Below, in pieces: positions 1-7,815 of a stretch of 64,000 bases of DNA (its first letter is position 1; each line of letters opens with the position of its first letter). This DNA comes from Pseudomonas sp. B28(2017) (GTDB lineage Bacteria; Pseudomonadota; Gammaproteobacteria; Pseudomonadales; Pseudomonadaceae), in the NCBI RefSeq assembly GCF_002113025.1, contig NZ_NEJH01000015.1, positions 36,202 to 100,201 on the forward strand, written 5' to 3'. The notes under the pieces are model-generated. The model ran no database searches, was not told the origin of the DNA, and was given only the letters and a program-made list of their open reading frames with translations. The position numbers and the translations under genes are program-made.

Positions 1-29
1 TGTGAATTGTCCCTGATATTCTGCAGCAT
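1..29 (-). CDS. ppiD: Peptidyl-prolyl isomerase D, N-terminal fragment
   Basis: Only the first nine codons lie in the window; the gene runs off the left edge on the minus strand. They read Met-Leu-Gln-Asn-Ile-Arg-Asp-Asn-Ser, the usual start of Pseudomonas PpiD, a membrane-anchored periplasmic folding factor. A GGGGGAC ribosome site lies just upstream. The position directly downstream of hupB matches the known hupB-ppiD gene order. The identification rests on so few residues that context carries most of the weight. Confidence 0.75.
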
Positions 30-89
30 GCGTCCCCCAGAAACGGTTGAACTTCAAAATTAGGCAACCGTGGAGCGTGGGTAGAATCC

Positions 90-123
90 GGATAGAAGAA
101 AGGCGCATCCGAGGATGCGCCTT
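90..123 (-). terminator. Rho-independent terminator downstream of hupB and the tRNA-like sequence
   Basis: An 11-bp perfect stem (AAGGCGCATCC / GGATGCGCCTT, 100-123) with a two-base loop is followed on the minus strand by a T-rich tract (TTCTTCT). It lies between hupB and ppiD and would end minus-strand transcripts. Confidence 0.75.
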
Positions 124-131
124 CTCGTAAC

Positions 132-209
132 TGGCGGAGCGGATCGAGGGCTCGAACGGGCGCCCCTCGGTGTCTTGAACCGGCGACCTGCAGTCAGGAC
201 TGCCGCTCC
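132..209 (-). other. tRNA-like sequence of 78 nt, possibly a decayed tRNA or tRNA mimic
   Basis: Read on the minus strand, the segment starts with GGAGCGG and ends with its exact 7-base complement CCGCTCC, then G and CCA, as in a tRNA acceptor stem with an encoded CCA end. It also contains GTTCGAG, the usual T-loop core. The D arm is not canonical, the T stem does not pair in the standard register, and the best anticodon-like loop (TCAAGAC) lacks U33. A second strong hairpin (GAGGGG with CCCTC) replaces the normal T arm. It is not a normal functional tRNA; it may be a pseudo-tRNA or a small RNA ending at the adjacent terminator. Confidence 0.4.
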
Positions 210-262
210 GCTGCCAAGTCAGGCATGACCCCGACCCGGATGGGTAAAAACCTGAATCGAAC

Positions 263-535
263 TTAGTTGACAGCTTCTTTCAGTGCTTTACCGGCTTTGA
301 AACCTGGTTTTTTGGCTGCTGCGATTTCCAGCGTCTTACCGGTCTGTGGGTTACGACCAATGCGAGCTGGACGATCAGTTACGGAGAAAGTACCGAAACC
401 AACCAGAACAACAGAGTCGCCAGCCTTGAGAGCGCCAGTGACGGATTCGATTACAGCGTCCAGCGCACGGCCAGCAGCAGCTTTCGGGATATCAGCGGAT
501 GCAGCGATAGCATCAATCAGTTCCGACTTGTTCAC
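263..535 (-). CDS. hupB: DNA-binding protein HU-beta
   Basis: This encodes a 90-residue nucleoid protein that binds and bends DNA as a dimer. The length is that of the DNABII family, and the family signature is present in the arm region (GFGTFSV, then RPARIGRNPQTGK). The N-terminus MNKSELIDAIA is typical of bacterial HU. It lies downstream of lon in the same orientation but has its own strong sigma-70 promoter (631-659), so it is probably transcribed independently at high level. A terminator lies between it and ppiD. Confidence 0.97.
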   Translation of the reverse strand: MNKSELIDAIAASADIPKAAAGRALDAVIESVTGALKAGDSVVLVGFGTFSVTDRPARIGRNPQTGKTLEIAAAKKPGFKAGKALKEAVN

Positions 536-630
536 TCTAAGTCCCCTTATATCTATTTGAGTATGATTCTAAGTTTTTTGGTGAAAGCAAAAACGAGTGC
601 TGAATGGCCTACAGACACTTAAGAGCCGCT

Positions 631-659
631 TTATAACAAGGGCTCTAAAAAGCTGTCAA
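631..659 (-). promoter_or_regulatory. Sigma-70 promoter of hupB
   Basis: On the minus strand TTGACA (659-654) is separated by exactly 17 bases from TTATAA (636-631), which is close to the full sigma-70 consensus. It lies about 95 bases upstream of the hupB start codon, in the lon-hupB gap. Confidence 0.8.
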
Positions 660-683
660 GAAAGCCCCCCAGGCAAATACGTA

Positions 684-3080
684 CTAATGCGTGCTAATTC
701 TTTCCTTGGAATCCGACTCGCGTTTCTCATCCTTCGCGACTATCTCCGGAGCCACATCCGGCAAGGGCTCCGGCGCGTATTGCAGCGCAATTTGCAGGAC
801 CTCGTCAATCCATTTAACCGGTTTAATCTGTAGATCCTGCTTGATATTGTCCGGAATCTCTTTGAGATCGCGCACATTCTCTTCAGGAATGATCACAGTC
901 TTGATTCCGCCACGATGGGCAGCCAGCAGTTTTTCTTTCAAACCGCCAATCGCCAGTACCTGGCCACGCAAAGTGATTTCGCCGGTCATTGCGACATCCG
1001 CGCGCACCGGAATGCTGGTCAATGCCGACACCAGGGCCGTACACATGCCTACACCGGCGCTAGGACCGTCCTTGGGAGTCGCCCCCTCCGGCATATGGAT
1101 GTGCGTGTCGCGCTTCTCATGGAAGTCCAGGGGAATGCCCAGGCTTTTCGCCCGACTGCGAACAACGGTCAAGGCAGCGGTGATCGACTCGACCATCACG
1201 TCACCCAGGGAACCGGTCTTGATCAACTGGCCCTTGCCCGGTACCACAGCGGCTTCGATGGTCAGCAGTTCGCCGCCCACCTGAGTCCACGCCAGCCCGG
1301 TCACCTGGCCGATCTGATCCTGCTGCTCGGCCAGGCCGTAGCGGAATTTGCGCACGCCCAGGAAGTGCTCCAGCATGTCTGCGCTAACCTTAACCGAGAA
1401 GCGTTTTTCCAGCGCATGCTCCTTGACGGCCTTGCGGCAAACCTTGGCAATCTGACGCTCAAGCCCACGCACACCGGCTTCACGGGTGTAGTAGCGGATG
1501 ATGTCGCGGATCGCCTCTTCGTCGAACTCCAACTCGCCTTTCTTCAGCCCGTTGGCAGCAATCTGCTTTGGCGAAAGGTATTTGACGGCGATGTTGATCT
1601 TCTCGTCTTCGGTGTAGCCCGGCAGACGGATCACTTCCATCCGGTCCAGTAACGCCGGCGGGATGTTCATCGAGTTCGAGGTGCACAGGAACATCACATC
1701 GGACAGGTCGTAATCGACTTCCAGATAGTGATCGTTGAAGTTGTGGTTCTGCTCTGGATCGAGCACTTCCAGCAACGCCGATGCCGGATCGCCACGCATG
1801 TCGCTGCCCATCTTGTCGATTTCATCGAGCAGGAACAGCGGATTGCGGACACCCACTTTTGTCATCTTTTGAATCAATCTTCCTGGCATCGAACCGATGT
1901 AAGTACGGCGATGACCACGAATTTCCGCTTCGTCACGCACGCCACCGAGGGCCATACGTACGAATTTGCGGTTGGTGGCGTGAGCGATCGACTCCGCCAG
2001 GGACGTTTTACCTACCCCTGGAGGACCGACCAGGCACAACACCGGACCACGAATTTTCTTCACGCGCTTTTGCACGGCGAGGTATTCGAGGATGCGTTCC
2101 TTGACCTCTTCCAGGCCATAGTGGTCGGCATCCAGAATGTCTTCGGCGCGCGCCAGGTCCAGGCGCACCTTGCTCTGGGCCTTCCACGGCACTTGCACCA
2201 GCCAGTCGATGTACGAACGCACCACGGTCGCTTCCGCGGACATCGGCGACATCTGCTTGAGCTTGTTCAGCTCGGCCGTTGCCTTGGCCAGTGCGTCTTT
2301 CGGCAGGCCGGCGGCATCGATACGCTTTTTCAGCTCTTCGACTTCGTTGTGACCTTCGTCGCTGTCGCCGAGCTCTTTCTGAATGGCCTTCATCTGCTCA
2401 TTCAGGTAGTACTCGCGCTGACTGCGCTCCATTTGTTTTTTGACGCGACCGCGAATGCGTTTTTCAACTTGCAGCAGATCGATCTCGGCATCCAGCAACG
2501 CCAGAACGTGCTCGACCCGTGCCGACAAATCGATGATTTCGAGAATTTCCTGCTTCTGTTCGATCTTCAGGGCCATGTGCGCGGCCATGGTGTCCACCAG
2601 GCGGCCCGGCTCGTCGATGCTGTTGAGCGACGACAGGACTTCAGCCGGGACTTTCTTGCCCAACTGCACATATTGCTCGAACTGCGACAGCAAGCTGCGA
2701 ACGAACACTTCCGACTCGCGCTCTGGCGCGTCGACTTCGTCGATCAGGGAGACTTCGGCACGGCAGTGGCCATCCACTTCGCTGAAGCGCTCAACGGCGC
2801 CCCGCTGCTCGCCTTCGACCAGAACCTTGACCGTGCCGTCAGGCAGCTTCAGCAGCTGCAGAACGGTAGCAATTGTACCAACGCGATACAGGGCATCTTC
2901 ACCGGGATCGTCGTCAGCCGGGTTTCTCTGGGCCAGCAGAAGAATCTGCTTGTCACCCGTCATCGCAGCCTCAAGGGCTTCGATGGATTTCTCGCGCCCC
3001 ACGAACAGCGGGATAACCATGTGCGGATAAACCACGACATCACGCAATGGCAGGAGAGGCAATTCGATGGTTGTCTTCAT
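684..3080 (-). CDS. lon: ATP-dependent protease Lon
   Basis: This 798-residue protein is the cytoplasmic ATP-dependent serine protease of protein quality control. An N-terminal substrate-recognition domain (LPLLPLRDVVVYPHMV) is followed by an AAA+ module with Walker A GPPGVGKTS and Walker B FLLDEIDK. The C-terminal protease domain has the catalytic serine in PKDGPSAGVGM and the lysine in the following ITLRG-to-GGLKEK region. The start at 3080 is chosen because it gives the usual N-terminus and has an AGAGGCG ribosome site; a longer in-frame extension upstream has no support. A heat-shock promoter lies upstream. The order clpP-clpX-lon-hupB is standard for Pseudomonas. Confidence 0.97.
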   Translation of the reverse strand: MKTTIELPLLPLRDVVVYPHMVIPLFVGREKSIEALEAAMTGDKQILLLAQRNPADDDPGEDALYRVGTIATVLQLLKLPDGTVKVLVEGEQRGAVERFSEVDGHCRAEVSLIDEVDAPERESEVFVRSLLSQFEQYVQLGKKVPAEVLSSLNSIDEPGRLVDTMAAHMALKIEQKQEILEIIDLSARVEHVLALLDAEIDLLQVEKRIRGRVKKQMERSQREYYLNEQMKAIQKELGDSDEGHNEVEELKKRIDAAGLPKDALAKATAELNKLKQMSPMSAEATVVRSYIDWLVQVPWKAQSKVRLDLARAEDILDADHYGLEEVKERILEYLAVQKRVKKIRGPVLCLVGPPGVGKTSLAESIAHATNRKFVRMALGGVRDEAEIRGHRRTYIGSMPGRLIQKMTKVGVRNPLFLLDEIDKMGSDMRGDPASALLEVLDPEQNHNFNDHYLEVDYDLSDVMFLCTSNSMNIPPALLDRMEVIRLPGYTEDEKINIAVKYLSPKQIAANGLKKGELEFDEEAIRDIIRYYTREAGVRGLERQIAKVCRKAVKEHALEKRFSVKVSADMLEHFLGVRKFRYGLAEQQDQIGQVTGLAWTQVGGELLTIEAAVVPGKGQLIKTGSLGDVMVESITAALTVVRSRAKSLGIPLDFHEKRDTHIHMPEGATPKDGPSAGVGMCTALVSALTSIPVRADVAMTGEITLRGQVLAIGGLKEKLLAAHRGGIKTVIIPEENVRDLKEIPDNIKQDLQIKPVKWIDEVLQIALQYAPEPLPDVAPEIVAKDEKRESDSKERISTH

Positions 3081-3138
3081 GATTTCGCCTCTACGGCGGC
3101 CATAAGGCCGTAAACAGATGGAAGTAAGCTTGAAACCA

Positions 3139-3167
3139 AGATGGGGGCTGCCTTGAAAAAAAACAAG
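3139..3167 (-). promoter_or_regulatory. Heat-shock (sigma-32) promoter of lon
   Basis: On the minus strand CTTGTTT (3167-3161) is followed after 14 bases by CCCCATCT (3146-3139). The known sigma-32 consensus is CTTGAAA, 13-15 bases, CCCCATNT, so only the A-rich end of the -35 element differs. It lies about 60 bases upstream of the lon start codon. Confidence 0.75.
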
Positions 3168-3197
3168 CACAAAGACGGTGTTAAAACCCGCAAAAAG

Positions 3198-3221
3198 CAA
3201 AGGGGCCCGAAGGCCCCTTCT
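3198..3221 (-). terminator. Terminator downstream of clpX
   Basis: A stem of GGGGCC and GGCCCC around a CGAA loop (3202-3217) has A/T-rich flanks on both sides. Read on the minus strand it ends in TTTGCTTTTT. It separates the clpP-clpX unit from lon. Confidence 0.7.
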
Positions 3222-3241
3222 TTATTCAAGCTGCGTAACGC

Positions 3242-4525
3242 TTAAGCGTCTGGCGCGGCCTTGGCGGTCGGCTCACTGTTTTCATAGATATACAGTGGCT
3301 TGGACTTGCCTTCTATCACGCTTTCATCGATCACCACTTTGCTCACCTCGGATTGCGAGGGGATTTCATACATGGTGTCGAGCAATACACCTTCGAGAAT
3401 CGAACGCAGGCCACGGGCACCGGTTTTACGCTCCAGGGCACGCTTGGCGACCGATTTCAGAGCGTCGGAACGGAACTCCAGATCAACGCCCTCCATCTCG
3501 AACAGCTTGGCATACTGCTTGGTCAGGGCATTTTTCGGCTCGGTGAGGATCTGCATCAACGCAGCCTCGTCAAGCTCGTCCAGCGTGGCAAGTACCGGCA
3601 GACGACCGACGAATTCCGGGATCAGACCGAACTTGACCAGATCATCAGGTTCGACTTCACGCAGGGATTCACCGACTTTCTTGCCCTCTTCCTTGCTGCG
3701 CACTTCTGCACTGAAGCCGATGCCACCCTTGGTGGAACGGTTTTGAATAACCTTTTCCAGACCGGAAAATGCACCGCCGCAGATGAACAGGATGTTACGG
3801 GTGTCAACCTGCAGGAATTCCTGCTGCGGATGCTTGCGACCACCTTGAGGCGGAACGGAAGCGACCGTGCCTTCGATCAACTTGAGCAGGGCCTGCTGCA
3901 CACCTTCACCGGAAACGTCCCGGGTGATCGAAGGGTTGTCAGACTTGCGCGAAATCTTGTCGATTTCATCGATGTAGACAATGCCCATCTGGGCTTTTTC
4001 TACGTCGTAATCGCATTTCTGCAGCAACTTCTGAATGATGTTCTCGACATCTTCACCCACGTAACCCGCCTCGGTGAGGGTGGTTGCGTCGGCGATGGTG
4101 AACGGAACGTTCAGCAAGCGGGCCAGTGTTTCGGCAAGCAGGGTTTTACCCGAGCCTGTCGGGCCGATCAGCAGGATGTTGCTCTTGCCGAGTTCGACGT
4201 CGTCATTCTTTTTGTCACGCTGATTCAGGCGCTTGTAGTGGTTATACACCGCTACGGCCAGAACCTTTTTCGCACGCTCCTGACCAATCACATACTGATC
4301 GAGGATGCCGCTGATTTCTTTAGGCGAAGGCAATTTATGCGCACTGCTTTCGGCCTGTGCTTCCTGCACCTCCTCGCGGATGATGTCATTGCACAGGTCG
4401 ACGCACTCGTCGCAGATAAAGACCGAGGGGCCGGCAATCAATTTGCGTACTTCATGCTGGCTTTTGCCACAGAAGGAGCAATAGAGCAGCTTGCCGTTGT
4501 CCTCGCCGTTGCGGGTGTCAGTCAT
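3242..4525 (-). CDS. clpX: ATP-dependent Clp protease, ATP-binding subunit ClpX
   Basis: This 427-residue AAA+ unfoldase feeds substrates to ClpP. The N-terminal zinc domain shows paired cysteines (CSFCGKS and CDECVDLC). It is followed by Walker A GPTGSGKT, Walker B VYIDEIDKI and the ClpP-contacting IGF loop (GGIGFSAEV). The start MTDTRNGEDNGKLLYCSFCG at 4525 is the family start; an upstream in-frame extension is not conserved in character. It lies 111 bases downstream of clpP on the same strand, so the two are probably co-transcribed. Confidence 0.97.
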   Translation of the reverse strand: MTDTRNGEDNGKLLYCSFCGKSQHEVRKLIAGPSVFICDECVDLCNDIIREEVQEAQAESSAHKLPSPKEISGILDQYVIGQERAKKVLAVAVYNHYKRLNQRDKKNDDVELGKSNILLIGPTGSGKTLLAETLARLLNVPFTIADATTLTEAGYVGEDVENIIQKLLQKCDYDVEKAQMGIVYIDEIDKISRKSDNPSITRDVSGEGVQQALLKLIEGTVASVPPQGGRKHPQQEFLQVDTRNILFICGGAFSGLEKVIQNRSTKGGIGFSAEVRSKEEGKKVGESLREVEPDDLVKFGLIPEFVGRLPVLATLDELDEAALMQILTEPKNALTKQYAKLFEMEGVDLEFRSDALKSVAKRALERKTGARGLRSILEGVLLDTMYEIPSQSEVSKVVIDESVIEGKSKPLYIYENSEPTAKAAPDA

Positions 4526-4636
4526 TCGTTCGATCCAAATCCGATAGGCTTGCAACACAAGATGAAGGCTATTGCGGGCTTTTTCAAGCCCGCTGGTGTC
4601 GGACCCGCCGACCAAGCCTGTTTTGAGCTGCTTATT

Positions 4637-5272
4637 TTAAACAGGGCGCTGGCTGATCACTTCGTCGATCAAGCCGTACTCACGCGCAGCTTCTGCGCTC
4701 ATGAAATTATCGCGGTTGGTATCGCGCTCGATTTCTTCAAGCGTGCGCCCGCTATGCTTGGCCATCAGCGTGTTGAGACGCTCGCGGATAAACAGGATTT
4801 CCTTGGCATGGATTTCGATATCCGATGCCTGACCCTGGAAACCGCCCAATGGCTGGTGAATCATCACACGCGAGTTCGGCAGGCAGTAACGCTTGCCGGG
4901 GGCACCGGCCGTCAGCAGAAACGCGCCCATGCTGCACGCCTGACCGATACAGGTAGTCGACACGTTGGGTTTGATGAACTGCATGGTGTCGTAGATCGAC
5001 ATACCCGCCGTCACCGAACCGCCCGGGGAGTTGATATAGAGATGGATGTCCTTGTCCGGGTTTTCCGCTTCAAGGAACAGCAGTTGCGCACAGATCAGGT
5101 TAGCCATGTAGTCCTCTACCGGGCCAACCAGAAAGATCACTCGCTCCTTGAGGAGGCGCGAGTAGATGTCGTAGGCGCGCTCGCCACGAGCGGACTGCTC
5201 GACAACCATCGGGACCAGGCCGCCTGCGGCCTGGATATCAGAGTTCTGCTGAATATACGAATTACGGAACAT
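4637..5272 (-). CDS. clpP: ATP-dependent Clp protease, proteolytic subunit ClpP
   Basis: This 211-residue serine peptidase forms the 14-mer proteolytic chamber used with ClpX or ClpA. The catalytic serine is in GQACSMGAFLL and the histidine in RVMIHQPLGG, the two signature sites of family S14. A short N-terminal stretch precedes the conserved LVPMVVEQSARGERAYDIYS segment and is probably removed as a propeptide. It lies between tig and clpX in the usual order. Confidence 0.97.
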   Translation of the reverse strand: MFRNSYIQQNSDIQAAGGLVPMVVEQSARGERAYDIYSRLLKERVIFLVGPVEDYMANLICAQLLFLEAENPDKDIHLYINSPGGSVTAGMSIYDTMQFIKPNVSTTCIGQACSMGAFLLTAGAPGKRYCLPNSRVMIHQPLGGFQGQASDIEIHAKEILFIRERLNTLMAKHSGRTLEEIERDTNRDNFMSAEAAREYGLIDEVISQRPV

Positions 5273-5312
5273 GCTCTGCAGTCACTCCCAAATAGTTATG
5301 TCTTGAATACGC

Positions 5313-5339
5313 ATAAGCCAGCACGAAGGCTGGCTTATG
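5313..5339 (-). terminator. Hairpin downstream of tig
   Basis: A 10-bp perfect stem (ATAAGCCAGC with GCTGGCTTAT) lies in the tig-clpP gap. No clear T-run follows on the minus strand, so it may attenuate or stabilise rather than fully terminate. Confidence 0.45.
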
Positions 5340-5365
5340 GTGTTTGCTTCTTACCGCAAAAGTGA

Positions 5366-6676
5366 TTAGTCGGCTTGTGGTGCTTCTACCGGCTTGACCG
5401 CTTCTTCGTAAGAGACCGATTTGTCGGTCACGCTAGCTTTCTGCAGAACAGTATCCACAACTTGCTCTTCCAGCACAACCGAACGAACTTCGTTCAGTTG
5501 CTGGTCGTTTTTGTAGTACCAGGACACAACTTGCTCAGGCTCCTGGTAGGCCGAAGCCATTTCCTGAATCATCTCGCGAACGCGGGCTTCGTCAGGCTTG
5601 AGGTCGAATTGCTTGACCACTTCTGCCACGATCAGGCCCAGCACTACGCGACGCTTGGCTTGCTCTTCGAACAGCTCGGCCGGCAGTTGGTCAGGCTTGA
5701 TATTGCCCCCGAACTGCTGAACAGCCTGCACGCGCAGACGGTCAACTTCGTTGGACAGCAGAGCCTTTGGCACTTCAATCGGGTTGGAGGCCAGCAGACC
5801 GTCCATTACCTGATTCTTGACCTTGGATTTGATCGCCTGACGCAGTTCACGCTCCATGTTCTTGCGAACTTCGGCACGGAAACCTTCCAGACCGGTTTCC
5901 TTGATACCGAATTGAGCGAAGAACTCTTCGGTCAGCTCTGGCAGCTTTGGCTCGGAAACGGTGTTTACAGTCACGGTGAACTCGGCGGTTTTGCCAGCCA
6001 GGTCCAGGTTCTGATAGTCCTCTGGGAAGGTCAGGTTCAGAACGCGTTCTTCACCAGCTTTAGCACCAACCAGACCGTCTTCGAAACCAGGGATCATGCG
6101 GCCGGAACCCAGAACCAGCTGAGTACCCTTGGCGGAACCGCCAGCGAACACTTCACCGTCGACCTTGCCGACGAAATCGATGTTCAGTTGGTCTTCGTTT
6201 TGAGCAGCGCGATCGGCCACTTCGAAACGGGTGTTCTGCTTGCGCAGGATTTCCAGCATCTTGTCCAGATCGGCATCAGCCACGTCAGCGCTCAGGCGCT
6301 CGACGGTGATACCTTCGAAACCGGCAACGGTGAACTCAGGGAACACTTCGAATACGGCTACGTATTCCAGGTCCTTGCCAGCTTCCAGGGACTTTGGCTC
6401 GATCGAAGGCTGGCCAGCCGGGTTCAGCTTCTGCTCAACCACAGCTTCGTAGAAGGAAGACTGGATCACGTCGCCTACGGCTTCCTGACGAGCATCGGCA
6501 CCGAAACGGCGCTTGATTTCGCTCATTGGCACCTTGCCTGGACGGAAGCCAGCAATCTTGGCCTTTTGGGCGGTCTGCTGCAGACGCTTGTTGACCTGGC
6601 TCTCGATGCGCTCAGCCGGCACGGTGACGCTCATGCGGCGCTCAAGAGCAGTAGTATTTTCAACAGAAACTTGCAT
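5366..6676 (-). CDS. tig: Trigger factor, ribosome-bound chaperone
   Basis: This 436-residue chaperone and prolyl isomerase meets nascent chains at the ribosome exit tunnel. The N-terminal ribosome-binding domain carries the signature GFRPGKVPMSEIKRRFG. The central FKBP-like domain (about residues 150-245) and the C-terminal helical arms follow at the usual length. The start MQVSVENT at 6676 matches the family; a longer frame upstream is unsupported. It is the first gene of the tig-clpP-clpX-lon block. Confidence 0.96.
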   Translation of the reverse strand: MQVSVENTTALERRMSVTVPAERIESQVNKRLQQTAQKAKIAGFRPGKVPMSEIKRRFGADARQEAVGDVIQSSFYEAVVEQKLNPAGQPSIEPKSLEAGKDLEYVAVFEVFPEFTVAGFEGITVERLSADVADADLDKMLEILRKQNTRFEVADRAAQNEDQLNIDFVGKVDGEVFAGGSAKGTQLVLGSGRMIPGFEDGLVGAKAGEERVLNLTFPEDYQNLDLAGKTAEFTVTVNTVSEPKLPELTEEFFAQFGIKETGLEGFRAEVRKNMERELRQAIKSKVKNQVMDGLLASNPIEVPKALLSNEVDRLRVQAVQQFGGNIKPDQLPAELFEEQAKRRVVLGLIVAEVVKQFDLKPDEARVREMIQEMASAYQEPEQVVSWYYKNDQQLNEVRSVVLEEQVVDTVLQKASVTDKSVSYEEAVKPVEAPQAD

Positions 6677-7020
6677 GGATATTCCTCGTTGCACAGACGT
6701 TAGCCGGCCGTTTCCGACCCCAGAATCAAGGGCATGCATTCTAGTGGGTCAAACTCAAGAAGTCACCCTACTGAAAACGGGTAAAAAAGCAGCAGGCAAT
6801 TTATAGGTGCGAATGCACGAATGCACCTCGCCCCGATGGCAAATACAACCAATCACGCCAAGGCTCTGCGCCGACCTTTCCATATATGGAAGAGGTCGCC
6901 AGTCATCCCCCTGACAGCCGAGCTCGCAAGCAAGGCCGGCGGGCAGGACAGCATCATCGAGAAACATAAATACGACGAAACGCCCCGCCCCTGCGACCCG
7001 GAACCTGCGGCCGCTGAAAC
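6677..7020. other. Intergenic region upstream of tig, no gene recognised
   Basis: No convincing coding sequence is seen here. On the minus strand a TATAAA hexamer (6805-6800) about 125 bases upstream of the tig start could serve as a -10 element, but no good -35 is seen. A GGTGCATTCGTGCATTCGCACC-like inverted repeat (6807-6828) lies just beside it and could be a regulatory dyad. Confidence 0.4.
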
Positions 7021-7055
7021 AAAAAAGGCGCCAGACTTTTCAATCTGGCGCCTTT
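7021..7055 (-). terminator. Terminator of the tRNA operon
   Basis: A 12-bp perfect stem (AAAGGCGCCAGA with TCTGGCGCCTTT) is followed on the minus strand by six T residues. It lies directly after the last tRNA-His. A near-identical hairpin follows the other tRNA-His gene. Confidence 0.85.
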
Positions 7056-7062
7056 CGAAATA

Positions 7063-7138
7063 TGGGGTGGACGATGGGGATCGAACCCACGACAACGGGA
7101 GTCACAATCCCGTGCTCTACCAACTGAGCTACGCCCAC
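7063..7138 (-). tRNA. tRNA-His (GTG), distal copy
   Basis: A complete 76-nt cloverleaf with GTGGGCG acceptor strand, anticodon GTG in the loop TTGTGAC, T loop TTCGATC and encoded CCA. The sequence is identical to the second tRNA-His at 7357-7432. It is the last gene of the Arg-His-Leu-His operon on the minus strand. Confidence 0.97.
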
Positions 7139-7215
7139 CATATTGCCTGATAAAGAAGCCAAACAACTTCTTTATGAAGCTCCAGCCAGGCCGACAGCCT
7201 GATTGAAACTTTATC

Positions 7216-7300
7216 TGGTGCGGATGAAGAGACTCGAACTCTTACGCCTCGCGGCGCTGGAACCTAAATCCAGTGTGTCTACCAATTCCACCACATCCGC
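7216..7300 (-). tRNA. tRNA-Leu (TAG)
   Basis: An 85-nt tRNA with the long variable arm of the leucine class (CGCCGCGAGGCG), acceptor GCGGATG, anticodon TAG in loop TTTAGGT, and encoded CCA. It lies between the two tRNA-His genes. Confidence 0.97.
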
Positions 7301-7318
7301 GGATGAAGCCTTTAAAGC

Positions 7319-7349
7319 AAAGGCGCCAGACTATTAATCTGGCGCCTTT
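7319..7349 (-). terminator. Terminator-like hairpin between tRNA-His and tRNA-Leu
   Basis: The same 12-bp stem (AAAGGCGCCAGA with TCTGGCGCCTTT) as at 7021-7055, here with a poorer T tract. It may be a processing or partial-termination site inside the tRNA operon, and it marks a duplicated tRNA-His plus hairpin unit. Confidence 0.55.
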
Positions 7350-7356
7350 CGAAATA

Positions 7357-7432
7357 TGGGGTGGACGATGGGGATCGAACCCACGACAACGGGAGTCACA
7401 ATCCCGTGCTCTACCAACTGAGCTACGCCCAC
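7357..7432 (-). tRNA. tRNA-His (GTG), proximal copy
   Basis: A complete 76-nt tRNA identical in sequence to the copy at 7063-7138, with anticodon GTG and encoded CCA. The identity extends into the downstream hairpin, which indicates duplication or gene conversion of the unit. Confidence 0.97.
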
Positions 7433-7464
7433 CATATTGCGCTACTTGTGCCAAAGCTGCCTAA

Positions 7465-7541
7465 TGGCGCACCCGGCAGGACTCGAACCTGCGACCATCC
7501 GCTTAGAAGGCGGATGCTCTATCCAGCTGAGCTACGGGCGC
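7465..7541 (-). tRNA. tRNA-Arg (TCT)
   Basis: A 77-nt cloverleaf with acceptor GCGCCCG, anticodon TCT in loop CTTCTAA, T loop TTCGAGT and encoded CCA. It is the first gene of the tRNA operon, about 115 bases downstream of a strong promoter. Confidence 0.97.
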
Positions 7542-7655
7542 CTCGTTAGCTGTAACCTTGGAGGACTACAAACTAAGTGCTTTCCAGTCTCGCAGAACCG
7601 TAATTCCGCTCAACCTTCCTAACCAGTGCTAGGCTGTGCCCGACAAGTGCGACGA

Positions 7656-7684
7656 ATAGTATAGAGCCCCCCGAAGGTCGTCAA
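7656..7684 (-). promoter_or_regulatory. Sigma-70 promoter of the tRNA operon
   Basis: On the minus strand TTGACG (7684-7679) and TACTAT (7661-7656) are exactly 17 bases apart. A GC-rich stretch follows the -10, a discriminator type usual for stringently controlled stable RNA promoters. Confidence 0.8.
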
Positions 7685-7815
7685 ATCCTTTTTAAAAAAA
7701 ATTCATTTAATTAAAGGAGTTAGGGGAATTTGCAGACCAAGCGCCTTTGCCCTCACCGCATGACATGCGAGAATGCGTTCTCTTTTTTTCCCCTCTCGAT
7801 GGTTAATCACGCGCA

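Noticed and set aside
132..209. Selenocysteine tRNA (selC)
   Set aside because: The length is 78 nt rather than about 95, and there is no UCA anticodon or long variable arm.
3353..5365. A 670-codon open frame on the plus strand
   Set aside because: It is antisense to clpX and clpP, which have complete family motifs; it is a GC-rich shadow frame.
7021..7432. Repeated blocks around the tRNA genes as a CRISPR array
   Set aside because: The repeats are the tRNA-His genes and their terminators, not short regularly spaced repeats.
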